From a virus: DNA of 64,000 nucleotides. The notes beneath the pieces were generated by a model that worked only from the letters and a program-made list of their open reading frames with translations, had not been told where the DNA came from and made no database searches. The translations under genes were made by a program, and so were the position numbers. The DNA lies in IMG/VR virus record IMGVR_UViG_3300046660_000510, positions 1 through 64,000 of that record; one strand, given 5' to 3'. Positions 16,779 through 24,353 of the stretch are shown in pieces. Position 1 is the first letter of the stretch; each line of letters opens with the position of its first letter.

Positions 16779-16795
16779 ATCGTTTCCGAAACGAT
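16779..16795. promoter_or_regulatory. Perfect palindrome next to the secreted-peptide gene
   Basis: ATCGTTTC-C-GAAACGAT is a perfect 17-bp palindrome that ends 15 bases before the ATG at 16810. It lies in the divergent 202-bp gap between the LuxR-type gene and the secreted-peptide gene. Its position would block transcription or translation start of the peptide gene when bound. The binding protein is unknown; the adjacent LuxR-type product is a candidate. Confidence 0.5.
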
Positions 16796-16809
16796 CGAGG
16801 GGACCCGTC

Positions 16810-17013
16810 ATGCCAAGTAAATGGCGTCATATCGCCGCCGGCCTCACCATCGCGGCCGCAGCAGCAACGGTCGGACTGACCGCAACGGAATCCGCAGCAG
16901 CACCCCACGCCAGGACGGTTGCCGATACCGGCTGGGGATCCCTGCCCGTTGACCTGCCCGTCACCCCACCGGTTGACCTGCCCGTGCTCCCGCTCGACAC
17001 CGCCTGGGGCTGA
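16810..17013 (+). CDS. Small secreted peptide, 67 aa
   Basis: A basic start (MPSKWRHIAAG), a hydrophobic stretch (LTIAAAAATVGLTATESAAA) and Ala-X-Ala give a classic secretion signal with cleavage near residue 31. The mature part is about 36 residues and repeats VDLPV (LPVDLPVTPPVDLPVLPLD), ending in DTAWG; WGSLP occurs earlier. AGGGG precedes the ATG. A bacteriocin-like, signal or surface role is conceivable, but nothing in the sequence identifies it. Confidence 0.75.
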   Translation: MPSKWRHIAAGLTIAAAAATVGLTATESAAAPHARTVADTGWGSLPVDLPVTPPVDLPVLPLDTAWG

Positions 17014-17114
17014 CCCGGCCCGGCCTGGCACGGCATGCCCAAGGGGGGACACCCCGTGCCAGGCCCGCACCAACCCGGGGGAACACCCGCCGCGATCCGC
17101 GGGAACGTTGACGC

Positions 17115-17369
17115 ATGGATGCCCCCGCCAAGCCCACCACTACAGCCCTGCCCGACCCGTTCATCACCACCGGTCCGGCCCTTTTCTACGTCACCACCCA
17201 GCAGGCCGATGCGACTCAGAGCGTGCAGCGCATCGACCTCGACTACACCGGTGATCCCCGCGAACGCGCCATCTGCCGCGCCTTGCTCCACCACGCCCTC
17301 GCCCTCCTGGACGCCAGCGAACCCGCACGCCGCGCACCCAGCGGGCCTGTTGAGGGCCGGAGGATCTGA
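17115..17369 (+). CDS. Hypothetical protein, 84 aa
   Basis: It starts MDAPAKPTTTALPDPFITTG, reads as a small alpha/beta protein (ALFYVTTQQADATQSVQRID, then a helix AICRALLHHALALLDA) and ends coupled to the next gene by a one-base TGATG overlap. No family recognised. It probably forms an operon with the secreted peptide upstream and the 135 aa gene downstream. Confidence 0.72.
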   Translation: MDAPAKPTTTALPDPFITTGPALFYVTTQQADATQSVQRIDLDYTGDPRERAICRALLHHALALLDASEPARRAPSGPVEGRRI

Positions 17370-17776
17370 TGGCCAAGAACTCGAGCAGCGAACGGATCGA
17401 AGCACTTAGGGCCTGGCTCACCGCCAACGGCATCAACCCCAACAACGTCCCCCTGGACGCCGACATGACCATCAGCGAAGGCACCGCAGGCCGCTTCCTC
17501 TGCTGCGAAGTCTTCGACCTCACTGCCGATGGCCACCGCCAGGTCGACGAACGCGGCACCAAGGCCGCCGTCACGGTCATCGCCATGCCCCTGAAGGTCG
17601 AACCCCCGGAGTGGTGGCAGCCGTACGAGAAGCCGACCCGGGATCAGCTCCTGGAGACCCTGGAACGGGTGCAGCAGCTCGCCGAGCGGTGGAAGTACAC
17701 CGGCGACCGGAAGAACGGGCCGCGGCAGGAACTCCTTCGGGCACTCGGCGAGCAGACCACGCCCTGGGCTCCCTGA
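17369..17776 (+). CDS. Hypothetical protein, 135 aa
   Basis: The first two thirds read alpha/beta (IEALRAWLTANGINPNNVPL, GRFLCCEVFDLTADGHRQVD). The C-terminus is helical (QLLETLERVQQLAERWKYTG). No catalytic motif. The start is coupled to the previous gene. A strong stem-loop at 17907-17945 follows about 130 bases after the stop. Confidence 0.75.
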   Translation: MAKNSSSERIEALRAWLTANGINPNNVPLDADMTISEGTAGRFLCCEVFDLTADGHRQVDERGTKAAVTVIAMPLKVEPPEWWQPYEKPTRDQLLETLERVQQLAERWKYTGDRKNGPRQELLRALGEQTTPWAP

Positions 17777-17906
17777 CACCGCTGAACGCCTCCGTCCGCT
17801 CGCGGTGGCATGGGAGACTCGCCGTGGTGCTGATGCCGTGAACGTCCCCCGTGGCGGCACCACGCCAGCTCGCTCCAGGCCGCGATCCGCAATCCGGTCC
17901 GGAAAC

Positions 17907-17945
17907 CCTGTGGCCCGCGTCTCTGAGGAGACTGCGGGCCACAGG
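17907..17945. terminator. Strong stem-loop between convergent genes
   Basis: CCTGTGGCCCGC (17907-17918) pairs perfectly with GCGGGCCACAGG (17934-17945), and TCTC/GAGA extends the stem near the loop. A second stem, GCCCGTCC/GGACGGGC, lies at 17998-18025 next to the stop of the convergent gene. Neither has a T-run. Terminators without U-tract are common in actinobacteria, so these probably end transcription from both sides. Confidence 0.6.
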
Positions 17946-18025
17946 CATGCCCGGCCCCGTTGTCAGTGGGCCGTGCCAGTCTGGCGTGAGCGCAACGGCC
18001 CGTCCTTCGTCGGCGAGGGACGGGC

Positions 18026-18367
18026 TCATCCCTCGAGGTAGCCCAGCTCCGAGTCCGGCCGGCAATGCGAACACGCGGCAACGCCCTCCACCAGCGCCCG
18101 CAGTGCCGCATCCCGCGGTACGCCCTTCGAGCGTTTCCCCGCCATGTGGCAGCCGCCGACGTGCACGTACACGGGCGGCGTGTCCCGGCCCAGCGCCTGC
18201 TCGACAAGCCAGTCCGGGACCGGCGGTCGCGCCCGCTCCCCCTGCTGCCGCTCCTGCTCGCGGCGCAGCAGGTCCGCCTTCTTCTCCCGCACCCGGCCCA
18301 GGGCAACCACCAGATACGTCTCGATCGCCTCGAGGCGTGGCAGGTCAGGCGGCAGATCATCGTGCAT
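18026..18367 (-). CDS. Hypothetical protein, 113 aa
   Basis: The ATG at 18367 opens MHDDLPPDLPRLEAIETYL, then a basic coiled coil (VREKKADLLRREQERQQGE) and a C-terminal part with His and Cys (VYVHVGGCHMAGKRS, ACSHCRPDSELGYLEG). It lies directly downstream of a rho-independent terminator, so it needs its own promoter or terminator read-through. No family recognised. Confidence 0.72.
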   Translation of the reverse strand: MHDDLPPDLPRLEAIETYLVVALGRVREKKADLLRREQERQQGERARPPVPDWLVEQALGRDTPPVYVHVGGCHMAGKRSKGVPRDAALRALVEGVAACSHCRPDSELGYLEG

Positions 18368-18385
18368 GTGTTCGAGTGTAGGCAC

Positions 18386-18425
18386 AAAAAAAGAGGGCCC
18401 CCTCGCTCCGAAGAACGAGGAGGCC
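18386..18425 (-). terminator. Rho-independent terminator of the 24.4-18.5 kb operon
   Basis: On the minus strand GGCCTCCTCG and CGAGGGGGCC form a 10-bp stem (one G-T pair) around a ten-base loop, followed by CTC and seven T residues (plus-strand 18386-18392). It is a textbook intrinsic terminator on this strand only. It lies 41 bases past the stop of the NERD gene and closes the operon that begins at promoter copy 3. Confidence 0.88.
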
Positions 18426-18466
18426 ATCTCCTATCGATGCCCCCAGGCGTGTTCTCACCGTACGTC

Positions 18467-19126
18467 TCACTGCCGGTGCGGTGGAAGAACCGCGGTCACA
18501 CGCCGAGCCAGGACACCCGCGGCCGCCGGATCCATGCCCCGCGCGGCCTTCACCAGCTCCGGGACCAGGCGCTCCACGGACAGCACGTGCACCACCCCGC
18601 CCCCGGCCACCGGCGCGGGCAGGTACCCGCCGCGGATGCGTGAGCCGTGGATGACGAGCAGCGGCCACACCGCCACCCCCGGCATCCCCAGCACCCGATC
18701 CACGCGAGCCGCATACCGGGCCACCGCCTCTATCTGGTCGTGCCGGTCCTCGAGCCCGCAGTGCACCCGACCGTCCTTCAACTCGATGTCCTGCTGGAAG
18801 TGCCAGCGTTTCGTGTCCAGCACCACGACCGCAGTTCCGGTCGGCGGCACCAGGACGTGATCCAGGTCCGAGGAGTAGCCGGGGACCCGCCGGCCGTGAA
18901 GGACGTACCAGCCCCGGGACTCGAGGACACGCAGCTCCGCACCGGTCCGCTTCTCCGCCTCCGCCCCGCGGGCTACACGTGCGGTCAGGGCGTCCGCACG
19001 CTTAGCCGCCGGGTTCAACCCCACCCAGGCTGTGACGCGCCGCCGTACGCCCTTCCTGGCCTTCCGGCGCTCCCGCGCAGCCCACTCCAATGGAGACTGG
19101 CCCGCAGCGTTCCCAGAGCGCTTCAC
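18467..19126 (-). CDS. NERD-domain protein, predicted nuclease-related, 219 aa
   Basis: Residues about 55-125 carry the NERD pattern: GAEAEKRTGAELRVLESRG, SSDLDHVLVPP and VVVLDTKRWHFQ, equal to the E...D-x-D...D-x-K layout of this nuclease-like fold. A basic N-terminus (RKARKGVRRRVTAW) precedes it. The GTG at 19126 has GAGGGGG upstream and overlaps the preceding stop. NERD proteins are linked to DNA processing, but activity has been shown for few. It is the last gene before the terminator. Confidence 0.82.
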   Translation of the reverse strand: MKRSGNAAGQSPLEWAARERRKARKGVRRRVTAWVGLNPAAKRADALTARVARGAEAEKRTGAELRVLESRGWYVLHGRRVPGYSSDLDHVLVPPTGTAVVVLDTKRWHFQQDIELKDGRVHCGLEDRHDQIEAVARYAARVDRVLGMPGVAVWPLLVIHGSRIRGGYLPAPVAGGGVVHVLSVERLVPELVKAARGMDPAAAGVLARRVTAVLPPHRQ

Positions 19127-20256
19127 CGGTCCCCCTCCAGCCTCTTCAGGAATGCTTCCCGCGCAGCCGGGCCCTCGAAATGGTGGATAGCCCACGCCAA
19201 GGAGGTCCGGATGCCAGCGGCGATGCCTCCCTGAGTGGCCCGGCCCTCCTCCGCGCCCGGCCTCGGCGGCTGCGCAGCGCACGCGGCCATCTTCTTCAGG
19301 TCGGCCTCGAACTGGGCCTTCAGCCGCACGTACTCAGCCGGAACGGTCCCCCGCGTCGTCCCGGACTGGCCCGGTTCCGCCTCCTTCGCCCGGTCCATGG
19401 CCTCGAGCAGCCGGTCCGCGTAGTCGACGGACACGCCGTGCGGGGAGCAGAAGTCCCGCATCTCGGCCGCGAACTTGCGGGCCGCCGCCACCTCCGCCTT
19501 GAGACGGCCGATCTCCTCGCAGAGCAGATCCGTCGTCGGGCCCGTCACGTACGCCACCTTCTCGTCCGTCAGCAGACGCAGCCGCTCCCTGAGACGCCCA
19601 CTCTCCCCCTGGACGTCCTCGCCCGCCTGCCGGATCACGTCAGCCAGATCGGCGTGCGCGTAAGGGTCGTCGTCCTCCATGAACCCGGCATCGCACAGGG
19701 CCCGTCGGATGTCGTCGAGTTGGTGTTCCTTCACTCGGCGGGCCGAGTGGGCCAGGCGCAGCTTCTCCTGCAACTTCCCGACCTGCTCGGGCGCCTCGGC
19801 AACGAACTTGGCCTTCGCGGCGCGTACCAGGGCAGCCACCGCTTCCTGGCCCTCCTCGGTGAGGTCGCCTGATCCGCGAACCCGAACGGTCTCTCCGTCG
19901 ACCTCTACCGGACGACAGACGTCCTGCTCGCCGTGGTCAGCGGAGACGGGCCGGATCTCCTTCTGGTCGACGATCGCCTGCACGCGGCCCACCAGCCGCT
20001 CCGCCGCCGCCAGGCTGTACGACATTCGGCAGCCGCACGGTTCGTTCACCACCAGCCTGTTGTCGATATCCAGAGGCCCCGACAGGGGGCCGATCATCTG
20101 CTCCCGCACGTTCGCTGCGCACAGAGCACACGGCGGGACCGGGTAGACCAGGAGCTTGTGGCCGCGGCGCCGCTTCCGGTTCCGGTACTCGCTGGCCACC
20201 ATCAGGGTCAGCAACTGTTCGTCGGTGAGTTCGGGGGTCTCGGTTCGGTCGCTCAT
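19123..20256 (-). CDS. Coiled-coil protein with N-terminal Cys cluster, 377 aa
   Basis: An N-terminal zinc-type cluster (PPCALCAANV, NEPCGCRM) is followed by long charged helices (LVRAAKAKFVAEAPEQVGKL, SGRLRERLRLLTDEKVA, EEIGRLKAEVAAARKFAAEM), consistent with extended coiled coils. No ATPase or nuclease motif is visible. It overlaps the NERD gene by four bases, so the two are probably made together and may interact. Function unknown. Confidence 0.75.
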   Translation of the reverse strand: MSDRTETPELTDEQLLTLMVASEYRNRKRRRGHKLLVYPVPPCALCAANVREQMIGPLSGPLDIDNRLVVNEPCGCRMSYSLAAAERLVGRVQAIVDQKEIRPVSADHGEQDVCRPVEVDGETVRVRGSGDLTEEGQEAVAALVRAAKAKFVAEAPEQVGKLQEKLRLAHSARRVKEHQLDDIRRALCDAGFMEDDDPYAHADLADVIRQAGEDVQGESGRLRERLRLLTDEKVAYVTGPTTDLLCEEIGRLKAEVAAARKFAAEMRDFCSPHGVSVDYADRLLEAMDRAKEAEPGQSGTTRGTVPAEYVRLKAQFEADLKKMAACAAQPPRPGAEEGRATQGGIAAGIRTSLAWAIHHFEGPAAREAFLKRLEGDR

Positions 20257-20459
20257 GCCACTCCTTCAAGGGCGGTGGGGTTCCAGGTGTCGGGTCCGGG
20301 GATGGTGCGGACACGGCGGCCGCGGTGCCGAGTCGGCCAGAGCCGACCCAGAGGCCTGCCCGAGCGAGGGCAAGGCGGATTGCCGTGCCGGGACAGCCAG
20401 CCACTGGCGGACAGCGCAGTCGGCTTCTGGCAATCCGGGCACGGAATACGGATCGTCAT
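20253..20459 (-). CDS. Small Cys-containing basic protein, 68 aa
   Basis: The N-terminus IRIPCPDCQKPTALSASG holds a CxxC pair; NPPCPRSGRP gives a third Cys. The rest is basic (RLWPTRHRGRRVRTIPG). A small zinc ribbon is possible. Overlaps of four bases link it to the genes on both sides. Confidence 0.68.
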   Translation of the reverse strand: MTIRIPCPDCQKPTALSASGWLSRHGNPPCPRSGRPLGRLWPTRHRGRRVRTIPGPDTWNPTALEGVA

Positions 20460-20551
20460 CGGGTGCCCCCCGTCCGGTAGAACCCGCCCGAGATGGTCAG
20501 GGCGACGGGCCGTTTGCAGATCGTGCACACGGCCTTGACGCGGGCCGTCAT
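20456..20551 (-). CDS. Very small zinc-type protein, 31 aa
   Basis: The frame reads MTARVKAVCTICKRPVALT and ends YRTGGTR. It has one CxxC pair and overlaps both neighbours by four bases, the coupling pattern used throughout this operon. It resembles the start of the 68 aa neighbour (CPDCQKPTAL against CTICKRPVAL), which suggests a local duplication. Confidence 0.6.
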   Translation of the reverse strand: MTARVKAVCTICKRPVALTISGGFYRTGGTR

Positions 20552-20781
20552 CGTGCTGCCGCCCTTCCGTGGCGGGGAACGGTGCGCCTGGACTGGGCCC
20601 GGGCGGTGAAGGCGTGCTCGAGGAGCGTCGCCACGCCCATCACGGCGGCCGCGGCGAGTGGGTTGACCCACAGCGGGGGCCGGTACGTGCCGGTGACGGC
20701 TATCCAGGCGCCAGCGAACAGCCCGGCGAGGGCGACGATGACGCCGATCTGATCGAAGAGGGTGCGGAGACGTGGAGGCAT
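20548..20781 (-). CDS. Two-helix membrane protein, 77 aa
   Basis: GGAGGG lies three bases before the ATG at 20781. Two hydrophobic helices are visible (IGVIVALAGLFAGAWIAVTG and WVNPLAAAAVMGVATLLEH), followed by a basic C-terminus. Probably an inner-membrane protein. The operon shows no secretion or lysis partner, so its role is unknown. Confidence 0.7.
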   Translation of the reverse strand: MPPRLRTLFDQIGVIVALAGLFAGAWIAVTGTYRPPLWVNPLAAAAVMGVATLLEHAFTARAQSRRTVPRHGRAAAR

Positions 20782-20878
20782 CAGCCCTCCCAAGACGATG
20801 TGACGGTGGGTAGTTGCCCGCCTGGGGGCAGAGGAGACTTTCAACGGGATTTCGTCACGCTGCGTTGACTGAATTGGG

Positions 20879-21325
20879 CTACGGATGCCGTTCCGACAGG
20901 GCAGCCAGCACAGAAAGGCCCGCCTGGCGTTTCGCCGGAATGTGAATCCACCGAGTGGCCAGCTCTGTCACCCGATGCACGGAGTCCTCGGCGCGAGCGT
21001 CAACCGGCTGGGCAGTCCGAACGTCAGCCGGCCCGACAGGCCCCGCGCCTTGCGCGGTAGCCCTCCGCTTCCACTTCCACGCCAGATGGCGAGCGTTCAT
21101 ATACTTCCTGCGCAGCTCCGTGTCGTCCACCTCGTCCGAACGGACCTTGGCAAGCTGCAGGATCCCGTCGCGCAGCCGGCGCCCCTCGATGTAGTCCAGG
21201 CCGCCCTTACGTTCAGCACGGGCAACGAGGATGAGCAGCTGCTCAAGGGTCGGCGGGTTTTGGTGCCTGGACGGGACGGGCCCGCCACCGTGAGGCGACG
21301 GGCCCACCTGCACCGGGGCGGTCAT
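20879..21325 (-). CDS. Hypothetical protein, 148 aa
   Basis: The first 25 residues are Pro- and Gly-rich. The centre is a charged helical domain (LEQLLILVARAERKGGLDYI, VRSDEVDDTELRRKYMNARH). The end contains ATRWIHIPAKRQAGLS. The ATG overlaps the stop of the DUF1643 gene as ATGA. No family recognised. Confidence 0.72.
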   Translation of the reverse strand: MTAPVQVGPSPHGGGPVPSRHQNPPTLEQLLILVARAERKGGLDYIEGRRLRDGILQLAKVRSDEVDDTELRRKYMNARHLAWKWKRRATAQGAGPVGPADVRTAQPVDARAEDSVHRVTELATRWIHIPAKRQAGLSVLAALSERHP

Positions 21326-21888
21326 GATGCGGCTCCGTACGGCTCGAGGACGGCCGCACCGGGCAGGTACAGCGGATGCCGCGGCTGGCCCGTCGACGTC
21401 TGCCCGAGGCACTGCAGGCGGACGCCGCGCGCCCGCAGGGTCTCCGCCACGTGGGTGCCACGTCCGTTGTGCTCGACACCGGCCGCACCCCACGCCGCGA
21501 CCACTGTGCTCGCGCCCCCGGTGGCGCGCCGTATGAACGCGTCGTTCAACGGGCCGACCGGGTCCGGGTGGTGACGCAGCGCCCGCGGGTCGGTGGAGCA
21601 CAGGCCGAACAGGTTCACCACCACCAGGCCCCCGGCACCCTCGCGGCGTGCGAAGGACGTGCACCGGCGGATCGTCGGGTCGTCGTCCATGGCGTCCGCT
21701 GTGCTCGGGTTGAGCATGACGAATACGGCCGGCTTCACCGTCGGGTCCCAGATCCGCGTCAGCAGCAACCGGTAGGTGCGGGCCGGGCTGTCGAACACGG
21801 CGGCCGCGATACCCCCGGCCAGGTCCTGCTTCTGCTCCACGTGCACGGACAACTCGGTATCCGACGGCAGCAAGGTCAGAACGCTCAC
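21322..21888 (-). CDS. DUF1643 family protein, 188 aa
   Basis: The sequence has the DUF1643 hallmarks: VFVMLNPSTADAMDDDPTIR, RRCTSFARREGAGGLVVVNL and FGLCSTDPRALRHHPDP. Members occur in many phages and mobile elements; the biochemical function is not established. Length is normal for the family. It overlaps the upstream and downstream genes by four bases. Confidence 0.88.
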   Translation of the reverse strand: MSVLTLLPSDTELSVHVEQKQDLAGGIAAAVFDSPARTYRLLLTRIWDPTVKPAVFVMLNPSTADAMDDDPTIRRCTSFARREGAGGLVVVNLFGLCSTDPRALRHHPDPVGPLNDAFIRRATGGASTVVAAWGAAGVEHNGRGTHVAETLRARGVRLQCLGQTSTGQPRHPLYLPGAAVLEPYGAAS

Positions 21889-22469
21889 TCGCCACCGTCC
21901 AGGCGCGGCTCCACACGGGCACGGCCACGGTTGTAGTGCGGCACCGGGTCCTTGCCCGGCATGAACCCGTACGAGTCGCCGTCCAGCTCCTCACCGTCCG
22001 AGAGACGCCGGTACGCGGTGTCCGGGCCGTGCCCCATGTCGTCGTCCCCGGTGACCTCGATGCAGGCCGCGTACAGCTCCGACTCGGTCATGTCCCGAAG
22101 CAGGTTCTCCTTGCCCGCGGTGACGTCGTACACGTCGGCCTGCGGGACGTGCGCGAACGCCTCCTCCAGCGTCTTCAACAGCGCCACGAACTTCGCCTGC
22201 CACTCCTGCGGCATCGACTGCAGCAGAGTGCGCGGGAGGACCAGGTAGTTGGCGTACGACAAGCCGAAGTGCTTGTGGATCGCATCGTGCTCGATCTGGC
22301 CGACCGAGGAACGGTAGGAGGCGGCAAGGCGTTCGATCGCGTCGAGGTGCTCCAACGCCTCGGTCGTGCTGCCAGCCTTGGCGTTCGCGTAGGCGTACCC
22401 GCCCTGCTGCTGGAGGCCAGCGAGCCAGAGGTGCGGCTTGTCGGCGGTGGTTTCGGGTGTGGCGGTCAT
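21885..22469 (-). CDS. Hypothetical protein, 194 aa
   Basis: It opens MTATPETTADKPHLWLAGL and is mainly helical in the middle (GSTTEALEHLDAIERLAASY, AKFVALLKTLEEAFAHV), with an acidic patch (EVTGDDDMGHGPD). No catalytic motif. It overlaps the DUF1643 gene by four bases. Confidence 0.74.
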   Translation of the reverse strand: MTATPETTADKPHLWLAGLQQQGGYAYANAKAGSTTEALEHLDAIERLAASYRSSVGQIEHDAIHKHFGLSYANYLVLPRTLLQSMPQEWQAKFVALLKTLEEAFAHVPQADVYDVTAGKENLLRDMTESELYAACIEVTGDDDMGHGPDTAYRRLSDGEELDGDSYGFMPGKDPVPHYNRGRARVEPRLDGGE

Positions 22470-22483
22470 GCGGTGGTGCCTCC

Positions 22484-23044
22484 TTAGGCGGGCAGGTAGT
22501 GGATGCGGATGGCCTGGTCGTCGCCCTCGGCGGCGTCCCAGCGGACGGTCCACGGCGATTCGGCGTCCTCGGGCTCCCACTCGAAGACCGCCCAATAGGG
22601 CTGCAGGTCCTTGGCGTTGATCCAGGCCAGGTCCACGCCGACTTCCGTGGCGTACGCCTGCGCGGCCGCGTACGCCTTGGCGCGGTCATCGGTGACGAAG
22701 ACCCAGTCCTCGCCGTCCTCGCCGATCGCGGCGAAGAGGACGCCCTCCTTCTCGTAGAGGCCGTTCGTGTCGCTGCGCTCGGGCGTGAAGCGGCCCATCG
22801 GCAGGTCCGGCACCGGGACGACCTCGTCCAGGTAGGTCAGGCCCTCGTAGTCGACGGGCGGGGTGAGGGTGGAACGTGTGCCGTCGAGCCGCACCCGGGC
22901 CAGGAGCTTTCCGTTCACGGCAGTCTCAGTACCGGTGATGATCCCGGGGGTGTAGAGGGTCTCGGAGTCGGCGTGCAGGCTGCGGTAGTAGGCGAACTCG
23001 ACACGGCGGCCGACGACCGCCTTCTCCGTCAGGGTGCTCGTCAT
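22484..23044 (-). CDS. Hypothetical acidic protein, 186 aa
   Basis: A beta-rich N-terminus (RVEFAYYRSLHADSETLYTP, NGKLLARVRLDGTRSTLTPP) leads into a mixed domain with several Trp residues (EDWVFVTDDRAKAYAAAQAY, YWAVFEWEPEDAESPWTVRW). The start overlaps the previous stop by one base. No family recognised. Confidence 0.74.
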   Translation of the reverse strand: MTSTLTEKAVVGRRVEFAYYRSLHADSETLYTPGIITGTETAVNGKLLARVRLDGTRSTLTPPVDYEGLTYLDEVVPVPDLPMGRFTPERSDTNGLYEKEGVLFAAIGEDGEDWVFVTDDRAKAYAAAQAYATEVGVDLAWINAKDLQPYWAVFEWEPEDAESPWTVRWDAAEGDDQAIRIHYLPA

Positions 23045-23334
23045 CAGTCGTCGTCCTCGCTGTCGTCGTCTTCCTCGGCCTTGGCGAGCGCCTGGGCGCA
23101 CTGGGATTCGTCGTCACCCAGGAAGTCGATGTCGCATCCGGTCCCGCAGTCGGGGCAGCCGTAGCCGTTGCAGCCGGGGGCCTCGCAGCCGGAGTCGTAG
23201 GCGTCCTGGCCGCACCCGTGACAGCCACGCTCGTCGGGGGTGTCCAGCAGGCGAGGGCGGTCTGGATCGAGGATCTCGATGTGGGTGATGGTGCCCGCGG
23301 TCAGCTCGATCGGATTGATCGGGATCAGGGTCAT
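23044..23334 (-). CDS. Cys-rich acidic protein, 96 aa
   Basis: Eleven Cys residues crowd the middle (RGCHGCGQDAYDSGCEAPGC and then GYGCPDCGTGCDI), enough for two or three zinc sites. The tail is very acidic (KAEEDDDSEDDD). The ATG overlaps the stop of a 33 aa frame as ATGA. The Cys spacing does not match a family I can name. Confidence 0.72.
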   Translation of the reverse strand: MTLIPINPIELTAGTITHIEILDPDRPRLLDTPDERGCHGCGQDAYDSGCEAPGCNGYGCPDCGTGCDIDFLGDDESQCAQALAKAEEDDDSEDDD

Positions 23335-23432
23335 GACGTGGTGTTCTCCTTGGTGAGGGTGCGGTGCAGGTGGTGGAGGGTGCGGGGTGTGAGCTGCCAG
23401 ACGGCCAGCGGCCACCGGAGGAACGCGCTCAC
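23331..23432 (-). CDS. Very small protein, 33 aa, coupled on both sides
   Basis: The GTG at 23432 overlaps the stop of the 131 aa gene, and its TGA overlaps the ATG of the Cys-rich gene. The frame reads VSAFLRWPLAVWQLTPRTLH and ends NTTS, with a short amphipathic Trp-rich helix. The double overlap is the only evidence that it is translated. Confidence 0.5.
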   Translation of the reverse strand: MSAFLRWPLAVWQLTPRTLHHLHRTLTKENTTS

Positions 23433-23824
23433 CACGGCGGCTCGTCGCCTCCCCAGCCGCCGCCGACGGCCGTACGGTTGCGGCGAATCCGGAGCGGCAT
23501 TCCCCAGCGCTGCTGGTCCAAGCGGGCCTGGATACGGAGCCAGCGGTGGCAGACGTCGGTCTTGCAGTCCGCGCAGTACGGGTCAGCGCTCTCACCGGTG
23601 TGATCGGCGGCCCAGGCGGTGGTGGCGTGGTACTTCACGGGCTCCACGGCCAGACGGGCGGCGCGGCGCCGCAGCATCCGGTTCAGGATGGTTGCCTGAT
23701 CCGGCTTCTCCCAGGTGTGCGTGTCGCTGAGAGCAGGCGCCCAGCGGCGGCCGTGGCTGTCCTGCTCGGTTCCACACCAGAGGCAGCCATACGGCGCGTC
23801 GAAGGTCAGGCGCTTGACGGTCAC
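23429..23824 (-). CDS. Zinc-finger-like protein, 131 aa
   Basis: Two Cys groups, GCLWCGTEQDSHG and DPYCADCKTDVCHRWLR, bracket a helical middle (ATILNRMLRRRAARLAVEPV) and fit one zinc-binding domain. The GTG at 23824 was chosen because upstream residues are Pro-rich and lie in the stem-loop region. It is the first gene after three tandem hairpins. Confidence 0.72.
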   Translation of the reverse strand: MTVKRLTFDAPYGCLWCGTEQDSHGRRWAPALSDTHTWEKPDQATILNRMLRRRAARLAVEPVKYHATTAWAADHTGESADPYCADCKTDVCHRWLRIQARLDQQRWGMPLRIRRNRTAVGGGWGGDEPPW

Positions 23825-23855
23825 GGGTGGTGCCTTCCGATCGTGGATAAGGGAA

Positions 23856-23975
23856 GGGCCGCCCGCCGGCTGGCAGTGCGTGGCGGGCGGCCCGGACAAG
23901 GTGGGGGGATGGGGTCCTGCCCCGGTGTTGGGGGCGGGGCAGGACCCCTGGTGGCCTCCGAGGGGGGCGGAGGCC
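23856..23975. other. Three tandem perfect stem-loops between two genes
   Basis: Perfect inverted repeats follow one another: 12 bp (23856-23867 with 23882-23893), 13 bp (23911-23923 with 23936-23948) and 8 bp (23953-23960 with 23968-23975), with loops of 14, 12 and 7. They fill the 162-bp gap between the 79 aa and 131 aa genes. No T-run follows on either strand. Attenuation, RNA processing, a cluster of protein sites or a single-strand origin are all possible. Confidence 0.7.
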
Positions 23976-23986
23976 GGGAAGGTGGC

Positions 23987-24226
23987 TCAGGAGGCCAGCG
24001 CGACCTGGCGGGGGGCGTCAGCGAGGACGGTGACGGTCTGCGCCTGGCCCATCGGCGCGAGCTGCGCACTGGTGGCCAGGTGCACGCGGGAACCGGTGCT
24101 GCACTGGAAGTGGATGACTCCGTTGGCCGCGACGCCGAGGACGGTGCCGGTCTTGAGGAAGACCGTGCGACGGCCAGCGGTGCGGTGGACTCGGATGCGG
24201 GTGCCCGCGGTGAGGTTGGTGGTCAT
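23987..24226 (-). CDS. Hypothetical small beta-rich protein, 79 aa
   Basis: The sequence alternates as in a small beta barrel (TRIRVHRTAGRRTVFLKTG, VLGVAANGVIHFQCSTGSRV). No membrane segment. It is the second gene behind promoter copy 3 and is separated from the rest of the operon by the three stem-loops, so it may be expressed at a higher level. Function unknown. Confidence 0.74.
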   Translation of the reverse strand: MTTNLTAGTRIRVHRTAGRRTVFLKTGTVLGVAANGVIHFQCSTGSRVHLATSAQLAPMGQAQTVTVLADAPRQVALAS

Positions 24227-24239
24227 GGGGCGTTCCTCT

Positions 24240-24353
24240 CTACTGGCCGTAGTGGTCGGACGGGTCGTCGGGTGCGCCGTCCAGGGAGGCGCAGCCGTCG
24301 TAGTGGATGCCGGCCGCTACGTCTTCCGGGTGGGCGCCGCAGTCGCAGTGCAT
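24240..24353 (-). CDS. Very small Cys/His protein, 37 aa, first gene behind promoter copy 3
   Basis: The frame reads MHCDCGAHPEDVAAGIHYD and ends DDPSDHYGQ. Cys and His residues at the N-terminus could bind a metal. GGGGG lies five bases before the ATG. The start is 37 bases from the -10 of promoter copy 3, where a first gene would be expected. Confidence 0.6.
   Translation of the reverse strand: MHCDCGAHPEDVAAGIHYDGCASLDGAPDDPSDHYGQ

Noticed and set aside
17959-17981. A TTGTCAGTG match with CAGTCT eight bases later
   Set aside because: The -10 lacks the required initial T, it overlaps a terminator-like region and no plus-strand gene follows.
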